Assembly (NCBI RefSeq): GCF_029714285.1
Contig: NZ_CP121662.1
Span: 3,096,001-3,160,000 of the forward strand
DNA: 64,000 nt
Reading direction: 5' to 3'
Origin: Rhizobium sp. CB3090
Lineage (GTDB): Bacteria; Pseudomonadota; Alphaproteobacteria; Rhizobiales; Rhizobiaceae
The notes under the pieces were generated by a model that had not been told where the DNA came from, ran no database searches, and worked only from the letters and a program-made list of their open reading frames with translations. Positions 7,778-17,629 of the stretch are shown piece after piece; the stretch's first letter is position 1, and every line of letters starts with the position of its first letter. The position numbers were made by a program, and so were the translations under genes.

Positions 7778-10320
7778 CCGCGGCGGGAGCGCGCCTGACG
7801 CTTGCCTTTCGCCTGGCGCTGCGGGAATTGCGCGGCGGTCTTGGCGGCTTCTACATTTTCCTTGCCTGCATCGCGCTTGGTACCGGCGCAATTGCCGCCG
7901 TCAACTCCGTCTCGCGCTCGATCACCGACGCGATCTCGACGCAGGGCCAGTCGCTGCTCGCCGGCGACGTCCGCTTCGAACTCAACAATCGCGAAGCGAC
8001 GCCGGATGAACTTGCCTATCTCAACAGTCTCGGCCAGCTCTCCCGATCCACCGGCCTGCGCTCCATGGCCCGCCTGCCCGACGGTTCCGACCAGGCGTTG
8101 GTCGAGGTCAAGGCAGTCGACGGCGCCTACCCGCTCTACGGCACCTTCGAGGCCGATCCGGATCAGCCGCTATCGACGCTGCTGGCTGCCAGAGACGGCA
8201 CCTACGGCGCCATCGTTGCACCTCTGCTACTGGAGCGGCTGAACCTCAAGATCGGCAGCGAGCTGCTGCTCGGCAATACCAGGCTCCGAATCACCGGCAC
8301 GGTGAAGACCGAGCCGGATTCGGTATCGGAAGGTTTCGGCTTCGCGCCGCGATTGCTCACCAGCCGCGACGCTTTGGTCGCCTCGGGCCTGATCACGACC
8401 GGAAGTCTCGTAGAGCAGGTCTACAAGATCCGCATGGACGATCCCGCCAATGGCCTGAACAACATCGCCGCCCGCGCCAATACGGCGTTTCCGCAGGCCG
8501 GCTGGTCGATCCGAACGAGCGACCGGGCGGCCCCCGCGCTCGCCGACAACATCACCCGCTTCTCGCAATTCCTGACCCTGGTCGGGCTGACCGCACTCAT
8601 CGTCGGCGGTGTCGGCGTCGCCAATGCCGTGCGCGCCTTCCTCGATTCGAAGCGCACAACCATCGCCACCTTCAAATGCTTGGGCGCGCCGGCTTTGGTC
8701 GTGGTGATGATCTACCTGATGCAGATCGCCCTGATTGCACTGGCCGGCATCGCTGTCGGTCTCGTGCTCGGCGCCATCGCGCCATTGCTCGCCTCGCAGT
8801 TCATGGCCGAATTTCTGCCGATTTCGACCGCGCCGCGGCTTTATCCCGGTCCGCTGACGCTGGCGGCGCTCTTCGGCCTGCTGACGACGCTCGCTTTTGC
8901 CATCCTGCCGCTCGGCCATGCCCGCGAAGTGCCGGCGACCGCGTTGTTCCGGGAACAAGGTTTTGAGACCCGCCGCCTCCCAAGCTGGCCCTATCTGCTC
9001 GCTGCCGGCCTGCTCATGGCAGCACTTTCGGCGCTTGCGATCTTCACCGCCTACGACCGCTTCATCGCCGTCGTCTTCGTTGTCTCGATCGCCGTCGCCT
9101 TTGTCGTGCTGCGCGCCGTCGCCGCCTTGCTGTCGTGGTTTGCCCGCCGCAGCCCGCGCGTCCATTCACCGGCACTCCGTCTGGCGATCGGCAACATCCA
9201 CCGGCCGGGAGCGCTCACCGCCTCCGTCGTACTCTCGCTCGGCCTCGGCCTCGCACTCCTGGTAACTTTGACGCTCATAGACGGCAATATGCGCCACGAG
9301 CTCACCGGGCGGATGAGCGAACAGGCGCCGAACTTCTTCTTCGTGGATATTCAGGGTTCGGAGCTCGACGGTTTCCGTAAGGTCGTCCAGGCTCAGGCGC
9401 CGGAGGGCAAGCTCGCCGAAGTGCCGATGCTGCGCGGCCGCATCGTCGCCTTCAATGGCGAGGATGTGAGCAAGATAAAGGCGCCGCCGGCCGGCCAATG
9501 GGTGTTGCGGGGCGACCGCGGCATCACCTATGCCGACACTATGCCGGAGAACGCTGCCCTTACCGAAGGGCGTTGGTGGGGCAAGGACTACAGCGGCGAA
9601 CCGCTGGTCTCCTTCTCCGACGAGGAAGGCAAGGCACTCGGCCTGAAACTCGGCGACGCCGTGACCGTCAACGTGCTCGGTCGCAACGTGACGGCCAAGA
9701 TCGCCAGCTTCCGCAAGATCCAATGGCAGTCGCTGTCCATCAACTTCGTGATGATCTTTTCGCCCAACACCTTCAAGGGCGCGCCGCACGCCTGGCTCGC
9801 GACCCTCACCGATCCCAGTGCAACGCCGGCGCAGGAAGCCGCGATCCTGAAGAACGTCACCAACACCTATCCGACGATCACCAGCGTCCGCGTCAAGGAT
9901 GCGCTGGATATCGTCAACACGCTGGTCGGCCAGCTCGCCGCCGCCATCCGCGCCGCAGCCTCAGTGGCGCTCATCGCATCCGTGCTGGTCCTTGCGGGCG
10001 CGCTCGCGGCGGGAAACCGCGCACGCACGCATGACGCGGTCGTGCTGAAAACGCTCGGCGCGACGCGGGCCATGCTGATCCGCGCTTTCAGCTACGAATA
10101 TCTGATGCTGGGTGCAGCAACCGCCGTCTTCGCGCTGCTCGCCGGTTCCGTCGCCGCCTGGTACATCGTCAGTCGCATCATGCACCTGCCGTCGACCTTC
10201 CTTCCGGACGTCGCTTTCTCGACCCTCATCATCGCACTGCTGCTGACGGTCGGGATCGGCTTGATCGGCACTTGGCGCATTCTCGGTCAGAAGGCAGCAC
10301 CGGTCCTGCGTGAACTTTGA
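7774..10320 (+). CDS. FtsX-like ABC transporter permease (YbbP-like)
   Basis: This large inner-membrane permease has 848 residues. An N-terminal membrane anchor precedes a periplasmic domain, then several membrane helices around residues 260-480, a second periplasmic domain, and a C-terminal FtsX bundle from about residue 715. This duplicated FtsX/MacB architecture is that of YbbP. It probably forms a complex with the ATPase encoded just upstream and moves a lipid-type substrate or applies force across the envelope. The substrate is unproven. Confidence 0.9.
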   Translation: MTAAGARLTLAFRLALRELRGGLGGFYIFLACIALGTGAIAAVNSVSRSITDAISTQGQSLLAGDVRFELNNREATPDELAYLNSLGQLSRSTGLRSMARLPDGSDQALVEVKAVDGAYPLYGTFEADPDQPLSTLLAARDGTYGAIVAPLLLERLNLKIGSELLLGNTRLRITGTVKTEPDSVSEGFGFAPRLLTSRDALVASGLITTGSLVEQVYKIRMDDPANGLNNIAARANTAFPQAGWSIRTSDRAAPALADNITRFSQFLTLVGLTALIVGGVGVANAVRAFLDSKRTTIATFKCLGAPALVVVMIYLMQIALIALAGIAVGLVLGAIAPLLASQFMAEFLPISTAPRLYPGPLTLAALFGLLTTLAFAILPLGHAREVPATALFREQGFETRRLPSWPYLLAAGLLMAALSALAIFTAYDRFIAVVFVVSIAVAFVVLRAVAALLSWFARRSPRVHSPALRLAIGNIHRPGALTASVVLSLGLGLALLVTLTLIDGNMRHELTGRMSEQAPNFFFVDIQGSELDGFRKVVQAQAPEGKLAEVPMLRGRIVAFNGEDVSKIKAPPAGQWVLRGDRGITYADTMPENAALTEGRWWGKDYSGEPLVSFSDEEGKALGLKLGDAVTVNVLGRNVTAKIASFRKIQWQSLSINFVMIFSPNTFKGAPHAWLATLTDPSATPAQEAAILKNVTNTYPTITSVRVKDALDIVNTLVGQLAAAIRAAASVALIASVLVLAGALAAGNRARTHDAVVLKTLGATRAMLIRAFSYEYLMLGAATAVFALLAGSVAAWYIVSRIMHLPSTFLPDVAFSTLIIALLLTVGIGLIGTWRILGQKAAPVLREL

Positions 10321-10330
10321 GCGCAGAACA

Positions 10331-10352
10331 CGAAAATCGTCGTGGATTTTCG
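10331..10352 (+). terminator. hairpin after the ABC permease gene
   Basis: The arms CGAAAATC and GATTTTCG are perfect 8-base complements around a GTCGTG loop, 10 bases after the permease stop. No T-run follows on the plus strand, so it may act in RNA stability or with Rho, not as a simple terminator. Confidence 0.35.
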
Positions 10353-10566
10353 AAAAGACTTCTACGCCGCCAGCATATCTGGACATTAACCGAGCATCCG
10401 GAAATTGCTCGATATTACGCCGATTTAACCCTGCCGCCACCGCTTGGCCCTTGTGCACCCGGCCCGAAAGCCTCATATTCTGTGCAGGCATGCTGGAGCT
10501 CCGCAGCGGCGCCTGGGACCGAAATGCCCGACACGCTACTCACATCGGAGCTTAAAAGAGGAAAAC

Positions 10567-11310
10567 ATGGCTGACTTTCGCAACTACCAAAACCGGACGC
10601 CGCAAGCAGGCGCGCAGACCGGCGCGATGATCGATGAGGGCCTTCGGGCCTACATGTTCAAGGTCTATAACCTGATGGCGCTGGGTCTGGCGATCACAGG
10701 TTTGGCTGCTTACGGTGCCTTCTCGCTCGCATTCGCCGACGGACAGATCACGGCTTTCGGCCAGGCAATCTACCTGAGCCCGCTGAAGTGGGTCGTTATC
10801 TTCGCGCCGCTGGCGATGGTGTTTTTCCTGAGCTTCAGGATCAATCGCATGAGCGTGGCCGCCGCGACGACGACCTTCTGGATCTATGCCGCGCTGGTTG
10901 GCCTGTCGCTGTCGTCGATCTTCATCATCTACACCGGCCAGAGCGTCGTGCAGACTTTCTTCGTGACCGCCGCCTCCTTCGGCGCGCTGTCGCTGTTCGG
11001 CTACACGACGAAGCGTAACCTGTCCGCGATGGGCTCGTTCATGATGATGGGTCTCTTCGGCCTGATCATCGCCATGCTCGTCAACATTTTCTTGCATTCG
11101 TCCGCTCTGCAGTTCGCCATCTCGGTGATCGGCGTGCTGATCTTCGCAGGCCTGACCGCCTGGGATACGCAGCGAATCAAGGAAATGTACTATGAAGCCG
11201 ACGACGTTGCCGTTGCCGGCCGCAAGGCGATCATGGGCGCGCTGACGCTTTACCTGGACTTCATCAACCTGTTCATGTTCCTGCTGCAGTTCATGGGTGA
11301 TCGCAAATAA
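10567..11310 (+). CDS. Bax inhibitor-1/YccA family protein
   Basis: This inner-membrane protein of 247 residues has seven hydrophobic segments from about residue 30, ending with the family-typical aspartates in YLDFINLFMFLLQF. Family members act as calcium-leak channels or as modulators of FtsH (YccA). The ATG at 10567 follows AGAGG. A strong terminator follows, so it is probably a single-gene transcript. The specific role in this organism is not shown. Confidence 0.9.
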   Translation: MADFRNYQNRTPQAGAQTGAMIDEGLRAYMFKVYNLMALGLAITGLAAYGAFSLAFADGQITAFGQAIYLSPLKWVVIFAPLAMVFFLSFRINRMSVAAATTTFWIYAALVGLSLSSIFIIYTGQSVVQTFFVTAASFGALSLFGYTTKRNLSAMGSFMMMGLFGLIIAMLVNIFLHSSALQFAISVIGVLIFAGLTAWDTQRIKEMYYEADDVAVAGRKAIMGALTLYLDFINLFMFLLQFMGDRK

Positions 11311-11335
11311 CTGCTGCAGCATGAATGATCGTTCG

Positions 11336-11361
11336 AAAAGGCGGCTTCGGCCGCCTTTTCT
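11336..11361 (+). terminator. bidirectional intrinsic terminator
   Basis: AAAAGGCGGC (11336-11345) and GCCGCCTTTT (11350-11359) pair perfectly over a TTCG loop and are followed by CTGTTT. It lies 25 bases after the Bax-inhibitor-1 gene. Confidence 0.85.
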
Positions 11362-11432
11362 GTTTGCTTTGCGGCTTAGCACGCGGCTTTATATCCGCGT
11401 CTTGGAATCGCAGATCAGGCAATAAAACGCAG

Positions 11433-11990
11433 ATGTCCTTCCGCCTTCGCAACGCCACACCAGCCGACCTTCCCTTTATCACCGCAATCTATCGCGACTC
11501 CGTTTTGAACGGCACGGCAAGCTATGAGATCGTCCCGCCGGGCGAAGAGGAGATGGCGGGCCGCTTCCAGGCGATCCGCGACAAAGGCTATCCCTATATC
11601 GCCGCCGAAGGCGAAGATGGCACCTTTCTGGGCTATGCCTATGCCTCCGCATTCCGTACACGGCCCGCCTACCGCTGGATGGTGGAGGATTCGATCTATC
11701 TCGCGCCCGAAGCGCGCGGCCGCGGCATCGGCAAAGCGTTGCTGGCAACTCTGGTGGAAACCTGCCAGGATCTCGGCTTCCGCCAGATGATCGCCGTCAT
11801 CGGCGGCGCGCACCCGGCCTCCGTCGCCCTCCACCGCGCCGCCGGTTTTATGGAGACGGGCTTGCTAAAGGGCACCGGCTACAAGCACGGCCGCTGGCTG
11901 GACACGATGCTGATGCAGAAGGCGCTAGGCGAAGGCGCGGAAACGGATCCAGACCCTTCAGTCTATCCGGGGACGTTGTTTGGGGGGTAG
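11433..11990 (+). CDS. GNAT family N-acetyltransferase
   Basis: This 185-residue protein resembles phosphinothricin/methionine-sulfone acetyltransferases. The acetyl-CoA loop is in ARGRGIGKALL, and a YncA-like HPASVALHRAAGF motif follows. The start MSFRLRNATPADL is the family N-terminus; no strong ribosome site precedes it. It acetylates an amino group on a small molecule, and the substrate is unknown. The region between the terminator and this gene probably holds its own promoter. Confidence 0.87.
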   Translation: MSFRLRNATPADLPFITAIYRDSVLNGTASYEIVPPGEEEMAGRFQAIRDKGYPYIAAEGEDGTFLGYAYASAFRTRPAYRWMVEDSIYLAPEARGRGIGKALLATLVETCQDLGFRQMIAVIGGAHPASVALHRAAGFMETGLLKGTGYKHGRWLDTMLMQKALGEGAETDPDPSVYPGTLFGG

Positions 11991-12058
11991 TATCGGCCTG
12001 CCTATATGCCAAGCCCCTGATACCCACTCTCCGCAAACATATAGCCAGCGGAGAGAAA

Positions 12059-12460
12059 CTACTTCTCCACCAACTTCAACTGCTTATCGAAAACCTTCAA
12101 CACCTGGTTCAGGTCGTGGCCGCGCTTCAGGATCATGCCGTTGGTATTGATCACGGAAAACGCGCCCTGCTTGGCGGCCAGCTTTGGATTTTTCTCGATG
12201 CGGAAGAGAGGCAGCTCGCCTGCGCGCTTGAAGACCGAGAAAACCGCCTTTTCCCTGAGATGGTCGATGGCGTAGTCACGCCATTCGCCTTCGCCGACCA
12301 TACGGCCGTAGATCCACAGAATTGCGTCCAGCTCCCTGCGATGGAAGGTCACCGGCAGCGGGTCCTTGCTCTGTCTGTATTCTCTGAGATCAACGACGAC
12401 GGAAGAAGTGGTGTCGACGGAACGGCTTTCGCCGTGTCGCAATTCCGGCTGATCAGTCAT
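12059..12460 (-). CDS. DUF2794 domain-containing protein
   Basis: This 133-residue cytoplasmic protein matches the alphaproteobacterial DUF2794 family, with core FHRRELDAILWIYGRMVG and C-terminal KRGHDLNQVLKVFD. No catalytic motif is visible and the function is unknown. The ATG at 12460 follows a GGGGGA sequence; one upstream codon could be read as TTG. A 300-base leader region with a strong hairpin lies ahead of it. Confidence 0.83.
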   Translation of the reverse strand: MTDQPELRHGESRSVDTTSSVVVDLREYRQSKDPLPVTFHRRELDAILWIYGRMVGEGEWRDYAIDHLREKAVFSVFKRAGELPLFRIEKNPKLAAKQGAFSVINTNGMILKRGHDLNQVLKVFDKQLKLVEK

Positions 12461-12767
12461 CAATCCCCCAGGGGTTGCGTCATGACAAGAAGATGACAGT
12501 TTGCCTCACCCACATTAAATTGCAAGACCAAGAGCCACTCACAATTTCTTGCGCTTCGATGAAAGCATCTTCGGGCCGCCGTATTTCAGTCAAAACGACG
12601 CCCCATTTACCGGAACTATAGGGCTCGGTTTGGTGCCGCCGCGCCAGACCGAGCCCGGCCGGGGGCGTGTCGACCGAACCCCAGCCCCGAATGCGCCCTC
12701 GCCGGGCACCCCTTCTTTTTGGCGCCAGCCAAAATAGGGGCCGTTTGACGGACGACAGAAAAACAGA
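12461..12767. other. 307-base gene-free stretch with strong hairpins
   Basis: No credible reading frame is present. It holds a long hairpin at 12621-12656 (GGGCTCGGT pairing with ACCGAGCCC, and an inner TGGTGC/GCGCCA stem over a CGCC loop) and a second, TTTTGGC-GCCA-GCCAAAA, at 12717-12734. It is upstream of DUF2794 and downstream of DUF1223 on the minus strand. Neither hairpin has a T-run on the minus strand. Confidence 0.6.
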
Positions 12768-13511
12768 TCAGCCGTCGGTCCCGATTGTCAGGACGGTCGC
12801 GCCGATGATCGCCGCCGGGTCGCCCGAGGGTGTCGAGGATTGCAGCAGAACCGCGAGGCCACGCCGTCCAGCCTTGTCCAGCACATTGGCGGGCAACACG
12901 ACATTCATCGCCTTGCCGTCCCACATGCCGACGGTTTCCACGTCGGAAACCGCGTGCAGATAGGTGATTTGTTGGCCATTGTTTTCACCGGCCTTCGGAG
13001 AAACCTGCTGTTCCTTGTCGAAATAGGCGACAACCACATTGGCCTTGCCCTGGCCGGAGCCGATCTTGATCTCCAACTCATCGCCCTTCATCGCAGCACT
13101 GACGGGAACCGTCAGGCCCTTGCCCTGACGCTGGAACTCGTCGAGCTTGAAATTGATGGCGTTCAGATCGGCACCGTTCAGATGATCGCGGCCATTGATG
13201 ATCGCCTGCGGCGTATAGACACCGCTGCGGCCGAGGGTGCGGGCATAGGCATATTGCCGAGCCGTATTGTCCTTGGACGCCATCGTGTCGTTCCAGCCGA
13301 GATAATTCCAATAATCGACGTGATAAGCGAGTGCAACGATGTCGCCTTGGCGGATCAGCTTCTGAAACGCAGCATCGGCCGGCGGACAGGAGGCGCAGCC
13401 CTGGGACGTGAAGAGCTCGACGACGCCCTTGATTTTGGCAAGCTCCTGCGCATGCAGCGAACTTGCGAGCGCGATGCCTGCCAGAAGTGGAACCAAAAAC
13501 CGTAAGCGCAT
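12768..13511 (-). CDS. DUF1223 domain-containing secreted thioredoxin-like protein
   Basis: The protein has 247 residues. A signal peptide ends at LHAQE (about residue 21), so it acts in the periplasm. The DUF1223 domain follows with a CASCPPAD motif placed like a thioredoxin active site, and later VDYWNYLGW and YTPQAIINGRD. The family is thought to be thioredoxin-fold but has no proven reaction. The ATG at 13511 follows GAGG by 9 bases, better than the longer frame. Confidence 0.85.
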   Translation of the reverse strand: MRLRFLVPLLAGIALASSLHAQELAKIKGVVELFTSQGCASCPPADAAFQKLIRQGDIVALAYHVDYWNYLGWNDTMASKDNTARQYAYARTLGRSGVYTPQAIINGRDHLNGADLNAINFKLDEFQRQGKGLTVPVSAAMKGDELEIKIGSGQGKANVVVAYFDKEQQVSPKAGENNGQQITYLHAVSDVETVGMWDGKAMNVVLPANVLDKAGRRGLAVLLQSSTPSGDPAAIIGATVLTIGTDG

Positions 13512-13710
13512 GCCATTACCTCTTTCCCAGACCTTGAAGGCCATATGCCAACGCGACCCCCGAAACCGCGTCGCGCTTTTCAGGATATCCGTAAGGCCTC
13601 ATCAAGCCTGATAAATCTGAAACAAGAGATAATCGCTAAGCACGATGACGCAAAGTCACGAAGGGGTGAGACGAAGGCCCGGAGACGTTAGCGTCGTACA
13701 CATCGGCGTG

Positions 13711-13750
13711 AAAAACAAGACGCCGCCGGAGAGCTATGCTCCGGCGGCGT
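13711..13750 (-). terminator. intrinsic terminator of acnA
   Basis: A perfect 12-base stem, ACGCCGCCGGAG (13720-13731) with CTCCGGCGGCGT (13739-13750), lies 23 bases after the acnA stop. On the minus strand it runs into CTTGTTTTTC. Confidence 0.85.
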
Positions 13751-13772
13751 GTATAAGCTGTTTTAGCGCCAA

Positions 13773-16463
13773 TCAAGCCGCGAGATCGCGCAGAACGGTC
13801 TGCAGGATGCCGCCATTGTTGACATAGGTCACTTCATCCAGCGTATCGATGCGGCAGATGATCGGAACGTCCTTCACTGAGCCGTCGCCATAGGTGATCT
13901 TGGCGATCTTGCGCTCACGCGGCTTGATGTGTTCCAGGCCCTCGATCGTCACGGTCTCGTCGCCCTTCAGGCCGAGGCTGGCCCAGGTGGTGCCCTCCTC
14001 GAAGACGAAGGGGATGACGCCCATGCCGACCAGGTTCGAGCGGTGGATACGCTCGAAGGACTGGGCGACCACGGCGCGCACGCCGAGCAGGTTCGTGCCC
14101 TTGGCAGCCCAGTCGCGCGACGAGCCGTTGCCGTATTCGACGCCTGCGAAGATGACGAGCGGAACGCCCTCGGCCTTGTACTGCATGGCCGCGTCGTAGA
14201 TCGAGGTCTCTTCCTTGGACGGATAATGGATGGTGTAGCCACCTTCCTTGCCGTTCGGGCCGAGCATGTGGTTGCGGATGCGGATATTGGCGAAGGTGCC
14301 GCGCATCATGACTTCATGGTTGCCGCGGCGCGTGCCGTACTGGTTGAAGTCGGCAATGCCGACGCCATGGCCGATGAGGTAGGAACCGGCCGGCGAGGCA
14401 GCCTTGATCGAACCGGCCGGAGAAATGTGGTCGGTGGTGATCTTGTCGCCGAAGAGGCCGAGAACGCGGGCGCCCTTGATGTCGGAAACGCCGGCGCCTT
14501 TCTTGCCCATGCCCACGAAGTAAGGCGGGTTCTGCACATAGGTCGAGTTGTCGTCCCAGGCATAGGTCTGGCCCGGAGGAACCTGCACGGCCTGCCAGTT
14601 GGCGTCGCCCTTGAAGACGTCGGCGTACTTGGTTTCATAAAGTTCGCGAGTGACATACTTCAGGATGAATTCCTGCACTTCCTGCGAGGTCGGCCAGATA
14701 TCCTTGAGGAAGACCGGCTTGCCGTTCTGATCTTCGCCGATCGGCTCCTTCGTCAGGTCGAGCTGCACAGAGCCGGCGAGCGCATAAGCGACGACGAGCG
14801 GCGGCGAAGCCAGGTAGTTTGCCTGGACGTCGGGCGAAATACGGCCTTCGAAGTTGCGGTTGCCCGAGAGCACGCCGGCAACGATCAGGCCCTTGTCGTT
14901 GATCGTCTTCGAGATCGGCGCCGGCAGCGGGCCGGAATTGCCGATGCAGGTGGTGCAGCCGAAGCCGACCAGGTTGAAGCCGAGCTTGTCGAGATCGGCC
15001 TGCAGGCCGGACTTGGCGAGGTATTCGCCAACGACCTGCGATCCCGGTGCCAGCGAAGTCTTGACCCACGGCTTGCTCTTCAGACCTTTGGCAACGGCGT
15101 TGCGGGCGAGCAGGCCGGCAGCGATCAGCACCGATGGGTTGGAGGTGTTGGTGCAGGAGGTGATGGCGGCAATGGCAACGTCGCCATGGCCGATATCGAA
15201 ATCCGCGCCTTCGACCGCATAGCGGTTGGAGAGCTGGCCGGGCTTCTTGTATTCGGTGTCCAGCGAAGTGGCGAAACCGGAAGCGATGTTTTCCAGCGCG
15301 ATACGGCCTTCCGGACGCTTCGGGCCGGCCATCGACGGCACAACGTCGCCAAGGTCGAGTTCCAGCGTATCGGTGAAGACGAGATCGGAACCGTCGCCTT
15401 CGCGCCACATGCCCTGAGCCTTGGAATAGGCTTCGACGAGAGCGATGCGATCCTTCGCACGGCCGGACATGTTGAGATAGTGCAGCGTTTCCTTGTCGAC
15501 CGGGAAGAAGCCGCAGGTCGCGCCGTATTCCGGACCCATGTTGCCGATGGTGGCGCGGTCGGCGAGCGGCATGTTGTCGAGACCGGGACCGAAGAATTCG
15601 ACGAACTTGGAAACGACGCCCTTCTTGCGCAGCATCTGCACGACGGTCAGCACGAGGTCGGTCGCGGTGACGCCTTCCTTGAGCTTGCCGGTCAGCTTGA
15701 AGCCGATGACTTCCGGCAGCAGCATGGAGACCGGCTGGCCGAGCATCGCGGCTTCAGCTTCGATACCGCCCACACCCCAGCCGAGAACGCCGAGGCCGTT
15801 GATCATGGTCGTGTGCGAATCGGTACCGACACAGGTATCCGGATAGGCGATCGTTTCGCCGTCCTCTTCCTTCGTCCAGACGGTCTGGCCGAGATATTCG
15901 AGGTTGACCTGGTGACAGATGCCGGTGCCGGGGGGAACGACGCGGAAGTTCTTGAATGCCTGCTGGCCCCACTTCAGGAAACGGTAGCGCTCGCCGTTGC
16001 GCTGGTATTCCAGCTCGACGTTCTTGGCGAAAGCCTGCGGCGTGCCGAATTCGTCGACGATGACAGAGTGGTCGATGACGAGATCGACGGGGACGAGCGG
16101 ATTGATCTTTTCCGGATCGCCACCGAGCGACACCATTGCGTCGCGCATCGCAGCAAGGTCGACCACCGCCGGAACGCCGGTGAAGTCCTGCATCAGCACG
16201 CGCGCTGGGCGATAGGCGATTTCGTTCTCGACGGTGCCCTTGTTGGTCAGCCATTCGGCGACGGCAACGATATGGTCCTTGGTGACCGACTGACCGTCTT
16301 CGAAGCGCAGCAGGTTCTCCAGCAGCACCTTCATCGAATAGGGAAGCTTGGAAACACCGGGCAGACCATTGGCCTCAGCCTTGGGCAGGCTGAAATAGAC
16401 ATAGTCTTTCCCGTTCACGGTCAGCGTGGAACGACAATTGAAACTGTCAAGAGATTTAGACAC
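13773..16463 (-). CDS. acnA: aconitate hydratase AcnA
   Basis: This enzyme of the citric-acid cycle has 896 residues and interconverts citrate and isocitrate through a [4Fe-4S] cluster. Cluster ligands are the Cys of [11 protein letters not shown] (about residue 435) and the two of [13 protein letters not shown] (about 501 and 504). The C-terminal swivel domain has the [13 protein letters not shown] motif. The start is a GTG at 16463 giving the usual MSKSLDSF N-terminus. It is divergent from ccmA across a 262-base region and ends in a strong terminator, so it is monocistronic. Confidence 0.97.
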   Translation of the reverse strand: MSKSLDSFNCRSTLTVNGKDYVYFSLPKAEANGLPGVSKLPYSMKVLLENLLRFEDGQSVTKDHIVAVAEWLTNKGTVENEIAYRPARVLMQDFTGVPAVVDLAAMRDAMVSLGGDPEKINPLVPVDLVIDHSVIVDEFGTPQAFAKNVELEYQRNGERYRFLKWGQQAFKNFRVVPPGTGICHQVNLEYLGQTVWTKEEDGETIAYPDTCVGTDSHTTMINGLGVLGWGVGGIEAEAAMLGQPVSMLLPEVIGFKLTGKLKEGVTATDLVLTVVQMLRKKGVVSKFVEFFGPGLDNMPLADRATIGNMGPEYGATCGFFPVDKETLHYLNMSGRAKDRIALVEAYSKAQGMWREGDGSDLVFTDTLELDLGDVVPSMAGPKRPEGRIALENIASGFATSLDTEYKKPGQLSNRYAVEGADFDIGHGDVAIAAITSCTNTSNPSVLIAAGLLARNAVAKGLKSKPWVKTSLAPGSQVVGEYLAKSGLQADLDKLGFNLVGFGCTTCIGNSGPLPAPISKTINDKGLIVAGVLSGNRNFEGRISPDVQANYLASPPLVVAYALAGSVQLDLTKEPIGEDQNGKPVFLKDIWPTSQEVQEFILKYVTRELYETKYADVFKGDANWQAVQVPPGQTYAWDDNSTYVQNPPYFVGMGKKGAGVSDIKGARVLGLFGDKITTDHISPAGSIKAASPAGSYLIGHGVGIADFNQYGTRRGNHEVMMRGTFANIRIRNHMLGPNGKEGGYTIHYPSKEETSIYDAAMQYKAEGVPLVIFAGVEYGNGSSRDWAAKGTNLLGVRAVVAQSFERIHRSNLVGMGVIPFVFEEGTTWASLGLKGDETVTIEGLEHIKPRERKIAKITYGDGSVKDVPIICRIDTLDEVTYVNNGGILQTVLRDLAA

Positions 16464-16725
16464 GAGAGACCCCGTTTCTGATAGCCAACACAGTCGTGCG
16501 AACGCCTATGCACTTTATGCACATCAGGATGCGGGTACGGCCATTTCCGCTGTCCGCACGTAAGGCAGAAAACCTTATGTTCGGCGCAAGGATGAAATTC
16601 ACGCCGACCGCTGGCGTGGTTGCGGGTCTTATAGATAATTTCGTAAAGACTTGCCAGAGTGGCAAAGCGCAATTTTGGACAATTTTTTTGCGCGCGCAGC
16701 AATGAAAACGGGAAAGCCTGAGCGG

Positions 16726-17373
16726 ATGCATCTAAGCGCTGAAAACCTGGCGGCAAGGCGGGGCGAGGACCTGATTTTCACGAATGTTTCCTTTAGCTTG
16801 AGCAGTGGCGAAGCCCTCATTCTGACCGGCCGCAACGGCTCCGGAAAATCGACGCTTCTGCGTGTTGTGGCGGGCCTGCTGAAGCAGGAAAAAGGCCGCG
16901 TCGTTTTCACCGATTCTAAGGGCGAATCAGACCGCCCGCCGTGCGAGGCCAGCCACTATCTCGGCCATCGCAATGCGATGAAATCCGAACTTACCGTGGC
17001 CGAAAATCTGTCCTTCTGGAAAACCTTCTTGGGCGACATGCCAGGCGGCGTCGCTCTGGATGTCGACGAAGCGGCCGATGCCATCGGCCTTGCCGGCATC
17101 ACCCACCTGCCCTTCGGCTACCTCTCCGCCGGCCAGCAACGCCGAATCGCCTTCGCGAAACTGCTGGTTGCTTATCGCCCGATCTGGATACTCGATGAAC
17201 CCACGGCGGCATTGGACGCGGCGGCAGATCGGCTGCTTGCGCAGCTCATCACGGCCCATCAGAAGAATGGCGGCATCATCCTTGCCGCCACGCATCAACC
17301 TTTGGGCTTGGAGAATGTGCAGCAAATGCGGATGACGGGGTTTGCCGGAGTGAGTGAAGGGGTGTGGGGATGA
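16726..17373 (+). CDS. ccmA: heme ABC exporter ATP-binding protein CcmA
   Basis: This 215-residue ATPase works with CcmB, CcmC and CcmD to release holo-CcmE during cytochrome c maturation. Walker A is GRNGSGKST, the signature is LSAGQQRRIAFAKLL, and Walker B is IWILDEPTAALD. The ATG at 16726 gives the usual CcmA N-terminus; an ATG at 16702 is an alternative. It starts the ccm operon opposite acnA. The gap to ccmB is unusually large because a pair of inverted repeats lies between. Confidence 0.93.
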   Translation: MHLSAENLAARRGEDLIFTNVSFSLSSGEALILTGRNGSGKSTLLRVVAGLLKQEKGRVVFTDSKGESDRPPCEASHYLGHRNAMKSELTVAENLSFWKTFLGDMPGGVALDVDEAADAIGLAGITHLPFGYLSAGQQRRIAFAKLLVAYRPIWILDEPTAALDAAADRLLAQLITAHQKNGGIILAATHQPLGLENVQQMRMTGFAGVSEGVWG

Positions 17374-17407
17374 TGATGTATCCTCTGGCAGCCTTGCGAC
17401 TACTGGC

Positions 17408-17590
17408 AAGACCCCTCCCCAACCCCTCCCCACAAGGGGGAGGGGACAGGCTGCGGCAAGCTCCCGACAAAAGTTGCAGCATTGTGTTTTACAGGTTCGG
17501 AGGCATTGAGAACGTGGTTTTCCGGCGCATACCGAACGCGCGGCATAGGAGCCCCTCCCCCCTGTGGGGAGGGATTGGGGAGGGGTCTTT
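17408..17590. repeat. inverted pair of 38-base palindromic intergenic elements
   Basis: Copy 1 (17408-17445) begins AAGACCCCTCCCC and copy 2 (17552-17589) is its reverse complement with about two mismatches. Each copy contains its own hairpin (CCCCTCCCCAC..GGGGGAGGGG), and the two could also fold onto each other over the 106 bases between them. They fill the ccmA-ccmB gap, which is normally short. They resemble the short mobile palindromes found across rhizobial genomes. Confidence 0.7.
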
Positions 17591-17629
17591 CGCGAGCAAA
17601 GCTGGAGAATGGTTTAGGGAGCTCGCCGT

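Noticed and set aside
12717..12734. TTTTGGC..GCCAAAA hairpin as terminator of DUF1223
   Set aside because: On the minus strand the stem is followed by A residues, not T, so it lacks the release tract.
13929..16481. 850-codon open frame antisense to acnA
   Set aside because: It is the complement of a well-conserved gene in GC-rich DNA; the translation is rich in Arg, Asp, Gly and His and has no domain.
17408..17590. Inverted pair considered as ends of an insertion sequence
   Set aside because: The 106 bases between hold no transposase frame and no target duplication is apparent.
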